NCBI GenBank assembly: GCA_036645955.1
Contig: JAVXND010000010.1
Coordinates: 4,755-68,754 of the forward strand
Direction: 5' to 3'
Source of the DNA: Limiplasma sp036645955
Lineage (GTDB): Bacteria; Bacillota; Clostridia; Christensenellales; Aristaeellaceae
DNA: 64,000 nt
Shown in pieces: positions 1 to 6,706 of this stretch (positions within the stretch are counted from its first letter, which is position 1; every line of letters starts with the position of its first letter). The translations under genes were made by a program, and so were the position numbers. Below the pieces are notes generated by a model, which did not search any database, had not been told where the DNA came from, and saw only the letters and a program-made list of their open reading frames with translations.

Positions 1-453
1 AAGCACCATGGTGGGAATGAGCTGAATGCTTGTGGCGTTCACAATCAACAGCATATACATGGCGTGCCCAACGGCAGGGTTTTGCAGGCGCTCTGCCTCC
101 ATCATTTTCATGGCGTTCATGCCCATGGGTGTAGCCGCATTGCCTAGCCCCAGCACATTGGCGGATAAATTCATGGTAATGGCCTGCTTGGTTTCCTCGC
201 GCCTTACACTGGGCATTAACAGCCGCAAAACAGGCTGCAGCAAGCGGTTCAGGTATGCAGGCACCCCCGCTCCCTTTGCCATTTCAATAAACCCACAAAA
301 TAACAGGTATCCCGCACCAAGATTTACAATTAATGAGATGGCTTCACTGCTCCCCTTCATAGCCGCTTCCAGCATGATGCCGCCGCGGCCTGTAACACAG
401 CCATAGATAAGGGATACAGCCGCCATGAGGAACCAAATCCACTGTAAGAACAT
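1..453 (-). CDS. spmA: Spore maturation protein A (5' part, runs off the window)
   Basis: An open frame of 151 codons on the minus strand continues past the left edge, so the C-terminus is missing. It starts at an ATG preceded by GGAGGAAG. It carries the SpmA hallmark, NLSANVLGLGNAATPMG at about residues 91-107, and hydrophobic segments near the start and at about residues 37-55. SpmA is a nucleoside-recognition (Gate) domain membrane protein that acts with SpmB in spore-core dehydration and cortex maturation. spmB would be expected just outside the window. Full-length SpmA is about 190-200 residues, so roughly three quarters is visible. This gene is direct evidence that the organism forms spores. 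Confidence 0.93.
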   Translation of the reverse strand, partial: MFLQWIWFLMAAVSLIYGCVTGRGGIMLEAAMKGSSEAISLIVNLGAGYLLFCGFIEMAKGAGVPAYLNRLLQPVLRLLMPSVRREETKQAITMNLSANVLGLGNAATPMGMNAMKMMEAERLQNPAVGHAMYMLLIVNATSIQLIPTMVL

Positions 454-563
454 TCCTCTTCTTCCTCCAAACATACACTAGATATGATTTAAAACAAATG
501 CACAAATACACCATTTACGCCTATTCATATGTATACTGGTGGCAAGTATGGACATTTCATCCA

Positions 564-592
564 TTGACATATTATGCTTATCATTGTATTTT
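564..592 (+). promoter_or_regulatory. Candidate promoter of the AbrB-type gene
   Basis: A perfect -35 hexamer TTGACA is followed after 17 nt by the weak -10 TATTTT. It lies about 65 nt upstream of the regulator's start codon. Inference from motif match only. Confidence 0.45.
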
Positions 593-657
593 TATGTTAG
601 CCACTTATGATATGTGACTACGCAGGAAATTGTACTATGGAGAAGGGGGAGCCACTG

Positions 658-906
658 ATGAAATCTACTGGAGTCGTTCGTAAATTGGATAACTTGGGAC
701 GCATTGTAATCCCGATTGAATTGAGAAAAACCATGGATATCGCCATCAAGGACACGCTTGAAATTTTTACTGAGGGCGATGAAATCATCCTGAAGAAATA
801 CCAACCCGGTTGCATTTTCTGCAACGATGCACGCAACGTCAACCTTTTTAAAGGCAAATTGGTTTGTGACAAGTGCATGAGCGAAATGAAAAAAGCAAAG
901 GCCTAA
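658..906 (+). CDS. AbrB/SpoVT-family transition-state regulator with C-terminal CxxC pairs
   Basis: This 82-residue protein begins MKSTGVVRKLDNLGRIVIP, the swapped-hairpin AbrB DNA-binding domain (residues 1-47). The chosen ATG lies 7-8 nt after AGAAGGGGGA; an upstream in-frame ATG has no ribosome-binding site. Residues 52-73 hold two CxxC pairs (C52/C55 and C70/C73), which suggest a small zinc knuckle. AbrB-type regulators are dimeric or tetrameric DNA-binding proteins that control transition to stationary phase and sporulation. Clostridial AbrB homologues with this Cys-rich tail are familiar to me, so the architecture is not new. It is transcribed alone and ends at a strong bidirectional terminator shared with trxA. 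Confidence 0.9.
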   Translation: MKSTGVVRKLDNLGRIVIPIELRKTMDIAIKDTLEIFTEGDEIILKKYQPGCIFCNDARNVNLFKGKLVCDKCMSEMKKAKA

Positions 907-921
907 TCAGCCAGCGCAGCA

Positions 922-967
922 AAAAGCCGCATGCAGGAGGGGTTTCCCCCAACTGCATGCGGCTTTT
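922..967. terminator. Bidirectional intrinsic terminator between the AbrB-type gene and trxA
   Basis: A perfect 14-bp inverted repeat (AAAAGCCGCATGCA / TGCATGCGGCTTTT) with an 18-nt loop carries A and T tracts on its two flanks. It therefore works for both convergent genes. Confidence 0.9.
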
Positions 968-988
968 GCTGTGCCATTTTTTGACGGC

Positions 989-1297
989 TTATTTCAGCAA
1001 GTTCAAAACATTCTGCTTGCTTTGCAAGCCCAAGGTCTTGCTGGCTACTTCCCCTTTTTTAAACACGATCAGCGTAGGAATGCTCATAACGCCATATTTT
1101 GCGGCAATCTCCGGTGCGTCATCCACATTTAGCTTGCAAATTTTAACGCCCGTTTGCTCTTGCGCAATTTCATCCACAATGGGTGACAGCATCTTGCACG
1201 GTCCGCACCAATCCGCATAAAAATCAACCAATGTGGTTTGCTCGCTCTTGAGCACCTCCGCATCAAAGGTTGCACCTGTTACCTTATAAACTGCCAT
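989..1297 (-). CDS. trxA: Thioredoxin
   Basis: This 102-residue protein has the classical active site WCGPCK at about residues 30-35 and the cis-proline segment SIPTLIVFKKG. Length and fold match a stand-alone cytoplasmic thioredoxin, which reduces protein disulfides using electrons from thioredoxin reductase. The start ATG follows AGGAGGCGAG at good spacing; about 20 upstream in-frame codons lack a ribosome-binding site and were left out. It lies 69 bp downstream of the BTAD regulator on the same strand. No thioredoxin reductase is in the window. Confidence 0.97.
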   Translation of the reverse strand: MAVYKVTGATFDAEVLKSEQTTLVDFYADWCGPCKMLSPIVDEIAQEQTGVKICKLNVDDAPEIAAKYGVMSIPTLIVFKKGEVASKTLGLQSKQNVLNLLK

Positions 1298-1366
1298 AAA
1301 CTCGCCTCCTATGTTTTGTACCACTTCTACTATACCCAGCCAAACCCAGCTATAAACCACAATCGC

Positions 1367-2620
1367 TTACTTGCTCGGCTTTTTTTTCATGGGTCTGCGT
1401 TCCCTTGAAGCATCGCCCTTGCTTGGCCCCATGTCAGAGCTGAGCGGGCCGATGCGGTAGCTGAACATAACATTGCTATTGGGAAAGCGCTGATAGAAGA
1501 ACCGCTTCACGCGCTCCATTACCATGCGGCCGCTATCCATGTTCACCGTAGGCAGCAGCAGCGCGTATTGGGACGGGCTAAAATGCGTAATGGTATCACC
1601 CTTGCGCAAATAGCTCCGCAGTACTTCGCTCAAGCCCTTCATAATATCGTCGAGCTTGAGCGGCTCCAACGGCTCACCATCCATGCTGCTGATCATGATC
1701 ATGCCAATGTACATGCTGGAACCCAAGCGTTCCAAATTGCGCATTTGCAAATTGTAGATTTCGCGGAAAACCGCATATTCGCATTCAAACGCGCCGTGCA
1801 CATCCCCATATTCGCGCAGTTCATCCTTCACAGCGTCAATGTTCATATCCAGTGTATCGCCTGATTGGATGATCTGTTTGTAAAACTCCTGAATTCCCTC
1901 AGGCGGTTTCACGCCCAAATAGCGGAAGTGCATATTGGTTACATGCTTGTATTGCATGAGCGCTTCGTTGTTGCGGTTGGTTTTGACAAGTGCCTGCATC
2001 AGCTCCAAATGCAAACGCTCGTCAAAAGGGTCCGTTTCCAATGCAAAGCGGCAGGTTTGAATCATTTCATCGTATTTTTCGCTCTCTTTGAGGAGCTTCA
2101 AAAAATTGTATACCAGCTTCATATATTCGCCGTGCAGGTGCACGCTGGTGGAAATGGCCCAATCATCCTGCTCGTTGCCCGCAAGCAAATCGCCGCTGTA
2201 GATGGTCATGACATTTTGAAAAAGCGTCCGATTTTCATCTGTGAGGGTTTTGCAATCCTCCAGCTTTTCCAAAAGCGTCTGAAAATCAAACATATCCACG
2301 CTCATGTCGGGCAGCATGTTGAATTGGTAGCCGCCGCGGCTGGCAACAATGCAGCTGCCAAGCTCTGGTGCACATTGGTTGAGGATGGCGCGAAAGCGGC
2401 TGATCAGCGTTTTGAGCGCATTTTCGGGATTGCTGCTTTCCTCGTTAGGCCACAGCACTTCAATCAGCTTAAAGTTAGGTACCGCAACATCGTATTTGAG
2501 GATCAGGTATTGCAGAAGCGCCATTCCCTTTTTGGATTTGGCTATGATTTGATCCTTGCATTCGTTGTTGACAAACACACTAAAACCGCCAAACATCCGA
2601 ATTCGAATTTGATCAGTCAC
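1367..2620 (-). CDS. SARP-type transcriptional regulator (winged helix + BTAD) with degenerate GGDEF-like C-terminus
   Basis: The 417-residue product starts at a GTG placed 6-7 nt after GGGAGGG. Residues 1-95 form an OmpR/PhoB-like winged helix, with RIRMFGGFSVFVN at the start. Residues about 100-250 are the bacterial transcriptional activator domain, a TPR-like helical region. The last about 140 residues resemble a nucleotide-cyclase/GGDEF fold, in which the segment expected to read GGDEFALLLP reads SPSQYALLLP, so catalysis is unlikely. No ATPase domain is present. The protein probably activates transcription in response to an unknown signal. It has its own strong promoter and lies between ade and trxA; target genes are unknown. 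Confidence 0.8.
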   Translation of the reverse strand: MTDQIRIRMFGGFSVFVNNECKDQIIAKSKKGMALLQYLILKYDVAVPNFKLIEVLWPNEESSNPENALKTLISRFRAILNQCAPELGSCIVASRGGYQFNMLPDMSVDMFDFQTLLEKLEDCKTLTDENRTLFQNVMTIYSGDLLAGNEQDDWAISTSVHLHGEYMKLVYNFLKLLKESEKYDEMIQTCRFALETDPFDERLHLELMQALVKTNRNNEALMQYKHVTNMHFRYLGVKPPEGIQEFYKQIIQSGDTLDMNIDAVKDELREYGDVHGAFECEYAVFREIYNLQMRNLERLGSSMYIGMIMISSMDGEPLEPLKLDDIMKGLSEVLRSYLRKGDTITHFSPSQYALLLPTVNMDSGRMVMERVKRFFYQRFPNSNVMFSYRIGPLSSDMGPSKGDASRERRPMKKKPSK

Positions 2621-2663
2621 GCAATTCCCTCCCAAATAGCAAATGGCATATCGTACCTAGCAT

Positions 2664-2692
2664 AGTATAGCAAGGCTTGAGCAAAACATCAA
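2664..2692 (-). promoter_or_regulatory. Promoter of the BTAD regulator
   Basis: On the minus strand TTGATG is followed after 17 nt by TATACT, with an extended -10 TG dinucleotide. It lies about 45 nt upstream of the GTG start. Confidence 0.65.
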
Positions 2693-2724
2693 GAGCCGAA
2701 CTGTGAAATATTCATGTACGCGTT

Positions 2725-4428
2725 TTACTTGGAAGCATAGCGCCAATGGGTTACATCAAAAACGCCATGGGTGAGTATGCGCATTGCGGGAATCACAGGC
2801 AGGCTCATAAAGCTAAGCGTCATAAAGGGATCCACACCGCTGTGTACACCCATATCCGCCGCAATTTTCTTGCATTTTTCCATTTGCTCGTTTACGCTGT
2901 TCATATCCCAATCCGTCATCAGCCCCGCAATGGGCAGTGGAAGCTCGCCCAAAATCTGCCCATCGCACACAAGCACAATGCCGCCTTCAAGCGCCCTCAC
3001 GCGCTCCGCCGCGCAGGCCATATCCGCATCGTTATCCCCCACCGCAATCAAGTTATGGCTATCGTGCGCAACGCTGGTAGCCACTGCGCCATGCTGTAAG
3101 CCATAGCCATGCAAATAGCCCACACCCACATGCCCTGTGTGATGATGGCGCTCCAGCACCGCAATTTTCAAAATATCCGCCTGCACATTCACAGCCTCTG
3201 CCATGCCGCCATCCGTGGTGATGATTTGCCCCTGCACCATGGCAAGCACACCCAGCGCGCCCGTTTTGCAAAAGGTGCGTTCCGTAATGGGTGCCATGTG
3301 AAAAGAGTGACGCGCCGCTTGCAAAAGCTCCTCCGATACCTTTGGCGCAGTTACCTCAGGCACTTGCCCGTCAAAAACAATTTCGCCGTCCTTCATGGTG
3401 GCCTGCACAAAGTACGCGTCATCCATGAGCACCAAATCCGCCGCATAGCCCGCCGCAACAGCGCCGCGCCCGCGCAGGCCAAAGGCTTGCGCCGTGTTGT
3501 AGGTAGCCGCCTTGAACGCAAGAATGGGGTCTGCCCCGCGCTCCACCGCCAAACGCACAATGCCGTCCAAGTGCCCATCGTGCAATAGCTCGGCGGGATG
3601 CTTATCATCGGTCACAAACAAGCATCGAGCGGCATAGGGTGCGCGCAGAAGCGGCAGCAAAGCGCTCATGTTCTGTGCCGCTGTGCCCTCGCGAATCATA
3701 ATCCACTGCCCCTGTGCCAGCTTTTCCATGCCTTCCTCGTAGGTGGAGCATTCATGATCCGTTGCAATACCTGCGGCAATGTATGCCGTTAATTCCGCGC
3801 CGTTTAAGCAAGGGGCATGCCCATCCACGGGTTTGCCGCGATTTTCCGCCGCGACTATTTTTTGGAGCACCTGTTCGTCAGCGCCCAGCACGCCGGGATA
3901 GTTCATCATTTCAGCCAAGCCCAGCACGCGCGGATGCTGCCAAAGCGGTTCCAGCGCCTCCGCCGTCAGCGTTTCAAAGCTTTCATCCTCGCCTGTAGCG
4001 GGTACGCAGGAGGGAAGCATAACGTACACATCCACCGGCAAGCCTTCGGTTGCTTCCAGCATATAGCGTATGCCCGCTATGCCCAGCACATTCGCCATTT
4101 CGTGCGGATCGCTTACCACAGCCGTGGTGCCGTGGGGCAAAATGGCCTGTGCAAATTGAGGGGGCGTTAAAAGCGAGCTTTCCAAATGAATATGCCCGTC
4201 AATCAACCCCGGCACAACGCGCATACCGCTCACATCCCGCTCGCGGCAGCCGCTGTAGTGCCCAATGCCCGCAATATGTCCGCCCGCAATGGCAATATCG
4301 CCCTTTTCCCAGCTTTCGGTAAACACATTCAAATAGATTGCATTTTTAAGCACCAGCTCTGCCGGCTCCTCGCCCTTGGCCACCCGTATCATTTTCCGCT
4401 TGCACTCTACAGACATTGGTTTTTGCAT
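2725..4428 (-). CDS. ade: Adenine deaminase
   Basis: The 567-residue enzyme of the amidohydrolase superfamily converts adenine to hypoxanthine and ammonia for purine salvage. Seen in the sequence are the metal-binding motif GLIDGHIHLES near residue 73, the SDPHEMANV segment, the VDGHAP motif and the C-terminal Ade domain with HDSHN and PIAGLMTD. Length matches bacterial Ade (about 570-600). The ATG was chosen because AAAGGAGGA stands just upstream; a longer frame lacks a ribosome-binding site. It follows the small secreted gene on the same strand, separated by a 40-nt hairpin. No purine riboswitch fold was evident upstream. Confidence 0.95.
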   Translation of the reverse strand: MQKPMSVECKRKMIRVAKGEEPAELVLKNAIYLNVFTESWEKGDIAIAGGHIAGIGHYSGCRERDVSGMRVVPGLIDGHIHLESSLLTPPQFAQAILPHGTTAVVSDPHEMANVLGIAGIRYMLEATEGLPVDVYVMLPSCVPATGEDESFETLTAEALEPLWQHPRVLGLAEMMNYPGVLGADEQVLQKIVAAENRGKPVDGHAPCLNGAELTAYIAAGIATDHECSTYEEGMEKLAQGQWIMIREGTAAQNMSALLPLLRAPYAARCLFVTDDKHPAELLHDGHLDGIVRLAVERGADPILAFKAATYNTAQAFGLRGRGAVAAGYAADLVLMDDAYFVQATMKDGEIVFDGQVPEVTAPKVSEELLQAARHSFHMAPITERTFCKTGALGVLAMVQGQIITTDGGMAEAVNVQADILKIAVLERHHHTGHVGVGYLHGYGLQHGAVATSVAHDSHNLIAVGDNDADMACAAERVRALEGGIVLVCDGQILGELPLPIAGLMTDWDMNSVNEQMEKCKKIAADMGVHSGVDPFMTLSFMSLPVIPAMRILTHGVFDVTHWRYASK

Positions 4429-4455
4429 GGGCTGATCCTCCTTTTGATTTTGACG

Positions 4456-4495
4456 CAATAGAGGGCAAACTCGAATCACGAGCCGCCCTCCATTG
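4456..4495 (-). other. Hairpin in the gap upstream of adenine deaminase
   Basis: CAATGGAGGGC pairs with GCCCTCTATTG, and an inner CTCG/CGAG pair extends the stem. There is no clear U-tract, so it could be a weak terminator for the upstream secreted genes, an mRNA-stabilising element or a leader structure. Confidence 0.4.
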
Positions 4496-4524
4496 TTCAC
4501 ATAGCTTGGTTTGCACTTCTTTGT

Positions 4525-5067
4525 TTAGATATCCTTGAAGTGCAAATCTCCAAAGATTTCATTTGCCAAGGCGATATTTTCCTCTGTAAGCGTTTCAAAG
4601 TTTGGCTTGGAAATAAACATTTGAATAAAGTAGCCCTTATAGATGGTGAACGCAAGTGCATAATCGGATTCGCTGTTGTTCTCATCCAGCAGAAAAATCT
4701 GCGAGCCTTCCTTGGTGGTCATTTCGGTTTGGGTGGCGTTTTCATAGCCTTCGTTAAAGGTGGCAATCAACGCGTCCTTTTCCTCCTGCGACAAATCCGC
4801 CATGGAGCGGCCGTCGTGCTCTTCGCTAAAAGCAATGGACAGATAATACTCGCAAACGCTTTCGTCATCTGTAGCGGAGATTATGTTGATGTACAGAGCA
4901 TCATTGATGCGCTCCTCTTTCATTTCATAGCCTTCGGGAACCACCACAGTCACGTCAAATGCCTCGGGCGATTGCTGAACCTTAACCTCCTCGGCCATAG
5001 CACAGGTAAAGCTCATCATGAGAACGATTGTCATGAAAACCGCAAGAAATTTTTTCATATAATTCAT
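4525..5067 (-). CDS. Small secreted protein of unknown function
   Basis: The 180-residue protein begins with a clear type I signal peptide: MNYMKKF, a hydrophobic core, and a likely cut after CAMA. The mature part is acidic and soluble, with no cysteine lipobox, no repeats and no further membrane segment. I do not recognise the family. The ATG follows AAAGGAGTG at normal spacing. It begins 17 bp after the SH3-domain gene, so the two probably share a transcript and may act together outside the cell. Confidence 0.75.
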   Translation of the reverse strand: MNYMKKFLAVFMTIVLMMSFTCAMAEEVKVQQSPEAFDVTVVVPEGYEMKEERINDALYINIISATDDESVCEYYLSIAFSEEHDGRSMADLSQEEKDALIATFNEGYENATQTEMTTKEGSQIFLLDENNSESDYALAFTIYKGYFIQMFISKPNFETLTEENIALANEIFGDLHFKDI

Positions 5068-5084
5068 TGTACACTCCTTTCTAT

Positions 5085-5678
5085 TCATTTGGCACCATCG
5101 CCCATTTCCGTGAGGAAGGAGCGCATGATAAAGCCAACCGCTTCGGTATCTACATTACGCACCTGCGCCCAGGTAGCGTTTTGAGCAATAACCTCCAGCT
5201 TTTGCCCATCGTACATTTTATCATAAACAGCCATCGATTTTGAAGGGGCCCAGCGTAAATTTACATATCCGCCAGGGGCAGAAGGGCGAACCAGCGCATA
5301 ATAGCTCACCTGTGCAAAGTTTTTGAAGCTCACAACGCCTGCATCTGTGGCGGGCGCAGCTGGCTTTGGGGTGGGCTTAGCGTTGGGCTTATGCGCCACA
5401 AGGTAGCGGCTCATGACATAGCCCATATCTCCCCTGTAATTGACATATGCCCAAGTGCCCTTGTTTACAAACTCGTATATGGACACCTCAGCGCCATAGG
5501 GGATGCTTGCCACACGATTATCCGCGTGCGTAATGGGCGCAGAGCGCAGATTCAGCGGTTTGCCATTGCTGGTGTACACATACATGTCATCCATATCCAG
5601 CGCCAGCGCAGAAAAAGGGAATGCCATGGTCGCAAGCAATACGACCGCAAAGAAAAAGGACCATGCTCTTTTGTTCAT
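5085..5678 (-). CDS. Secreted protein with two bacterial SH3 domains
   Basis: The 197-residue protein has a signal peptide (cut near ALAL at about residue 26) followed by two SH3_3-like domains, recognisable by PLNLRSAPI near residue 39 and YVNLRWAPS near residue 138. A Pro/Ala-rich linker separates them. Bacterial SH3 domains commonly bind peptidoglycan or peptide stems. No catalytic domain is attached, so it may be a wall-binding accessory protein. GGGAGG precedes the ATG. It leads a two-gene unit with the downstream small secreted protein and has a plausible promoter just upstream. Confidence 0.85.
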   Translation of the reverse strand: MNKRAWSFFFAVVLLATMAFPFSALALDMDDMYVYTSNGKPLNLRSAPITHADNRVASIPYGAEVSIYEFVNKGTWAYVNYRGDMGYVMSRYLVAHKPNAKPTPKPAAPATDAGVVSFKNFAQVSYYALVRPSAPGGYVNLRWAPSKSMAVYDKMYDGQKLEVIAQNATWAQVRNVDTEAVGFIMRSFLTEMGDGAK

Positions 5679-5704
5679 TGAGTTAATTCCTCCCTAAATG
5701 GTAG

Positions 5705-5733
5705 ATTATCTTTTTGGCTTAGAATTCATCCAA
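5705..5733 (-). promoter_or_regulatory. Candidate promoter of the SH3-protein gene
   Basis: On the minus strand TTGGAT is followed after 17 nt by GATAAT, about 30 nt upstream of the SH3 gene's start. Both hexamers are imperfect. Confidence 0.4.
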
Positions 5734-5762
5734 GCATAAAAAGTCTGTGATTTGATGATTGG

Positions 5763-5836
5763 GGGTGACGCAAGCACATTTTCACCTTTCCTGTGTACCA
5801 AAGTGTGCTTTTGGCACCCGCAGCTTCATTTGCCGG
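5763..5836 (-). repeat. 3'-end element, copy A
   Basis: This 74-nt segment spans the stop codon and 3' flank of the secreted gene ending at 5826. It is about three-quarters identical to the segment at the 3' end of the Cys-Pro protein gene. On the transcript, AAGCACA and TGTGCTT can pair, as can CCAAA/TTTGG and GGGTG/CACCC. It may be a duplicated 3'-UTR structure. Confidence 0.65.
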
Positions 5837-6461
5837 CAAGCAGTGCTTCCGCCACGGCAAGGAATGTCATGTCTGGCATACCAGCGGTATCGGAAAACAG
5901 GCAGTACTGTGTTTTTGCTTGAGGCTCATACCAGTGGAGAGCAACCTCAGGGGTTTTTTGGTTGTATTCCATTTCAAATTTTGGGGGGAAGTTGGTTGGA
6001 ATCGCAAAGGGGAGCTTGTCGCCCTCCTCCACATCCTCTTCGTCCACATCTTGATCGAAATGGTAGTACAAGCCGCTCACAACGTCCTCCTGATGGTCGG
6101 CAATTTTATTCGTTGCGGCGGCGGCGGCACGGTAGTTATACTCATGCCCATCCACAGTGAAATTGATTTGAGCCAGCAGGGGTTCACCTTCTATGCTATT
6201 GTAGTTTACTTCGGCAGCCCCTTTTGGCGCATTGTGAAGCAATAGCTGCGGCAAAGCGGCGCAAAGCTCTTCAAACGTAGCAAGCTCGGTCATGGGGTTT
6301 GCAAGCGTCAAATTGAAGGAATCGGCGGTTGCCGCCGAAGTTGCATCGTTTTTTTGTTTTGTTGCTGTGGTTACAGCATCTTGAGCCATGGCAGAGGTAG
6401 CGCCGCACAGCAGTGCCAGCAAGAGAAAACAGCCAATCAGGCGAATGAAGCGTTTGTACAA
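5826..6461 (-). CDS. Secreted protein of unknown function
   Basis: The 211-residue product most likely starts at a TTG placed 8 nt after AAGGAGG, giving the N-terminus MYKRFIRLIGCFLLLALLCG, a typical signal peptide cut after AMA. An ATG ten codons upstream has no good ribosome-binding site. The mature chain is acidic, with a DEEDVEEGD patch, and has no recognised domain, lipobox or anchor. Its 3' end shares a 74-nt element with the next gene upstream, suggesting a common history or shared 3' processing. Function unknown. Confidence 0.7.
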   Translation of the reverse strand: MYKRFIRLIGCFLLLALLCGATSAMAQDAVTTATKQKNDATSAATADSFNLTLANPMTELATFEELCAALPQLLLHNAPKGAAEVNYNSIEGEPLLAQINFTVDGHEYNYRAAAAATNKIADHQEDVVSGLYYHFDQDVDEEDVEEGDKLPFAIPTNFPPKFEMEYNQKTPEVALHWYEPQAKTQYCLFSDTAGMPDMTFLAVAEALLAGK

Positions 6462-6566
6462 AATGCAAGCCTCCTTTGTATTTCCAGTCATGAAACAGTC
6501 AATTTTATATTTCGACCTTGTGAAAGCATTTCCTGCTTTTCGCTTTGCTGATTTCTAAAAATGATC

Positions 6567-6613
6567 AAAAAAACGGAGCGCTAGAGCAGGTGTTCAGCCG
6601 CTGCAGCGCTCCG
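6567..6613 (-). terminator. Terminator downstream of the Cys-Pro protein gene
   Basis: CGGAGCGCT pairs with AGCGCTCCG across a 22-nt loop, and on the minus strand the stem is followed directly by seven T residues. Confidence 0.8.
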
Positions 6614-6631
6614 CTTTCCATCCTTTGAACA

Positions 6632-6706
6632 GGGTGACAAAAGCACATTTTCGCCTTGTTATGTACCACCAAAATGTGTTTTTGGCATCCGTATCCTCAT
6701 TTGCGG
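6632..6706 (-). repeat. 3'-end element, copy B
   Basis: About 75 nt spanning the stop codon of the Cys-Pro protein gene, homologous to copy A about 870 bp away. Its main stem (AAAAGCACATTTT with AAAATGTGTTTTT, one G-U pair) stays paired although both arms differ from copy A, which argues for a conserved RNA fold. Confidence 0.65.

Noticed and set aside
1865..2665. 266-codon frame antisense to the BTAD regulator
   Set aside because: The minus strand carries clear winged-helix and BTAD sequence with promoter and ribosome-binding site; the plus frame has neither.
4429..4524. Purine riboswitch before adenine deaminase
   Set aside because: The gap is only 96 nt, holds a simple hairpin and lacks the conserved purine-aptamer junction sequences.
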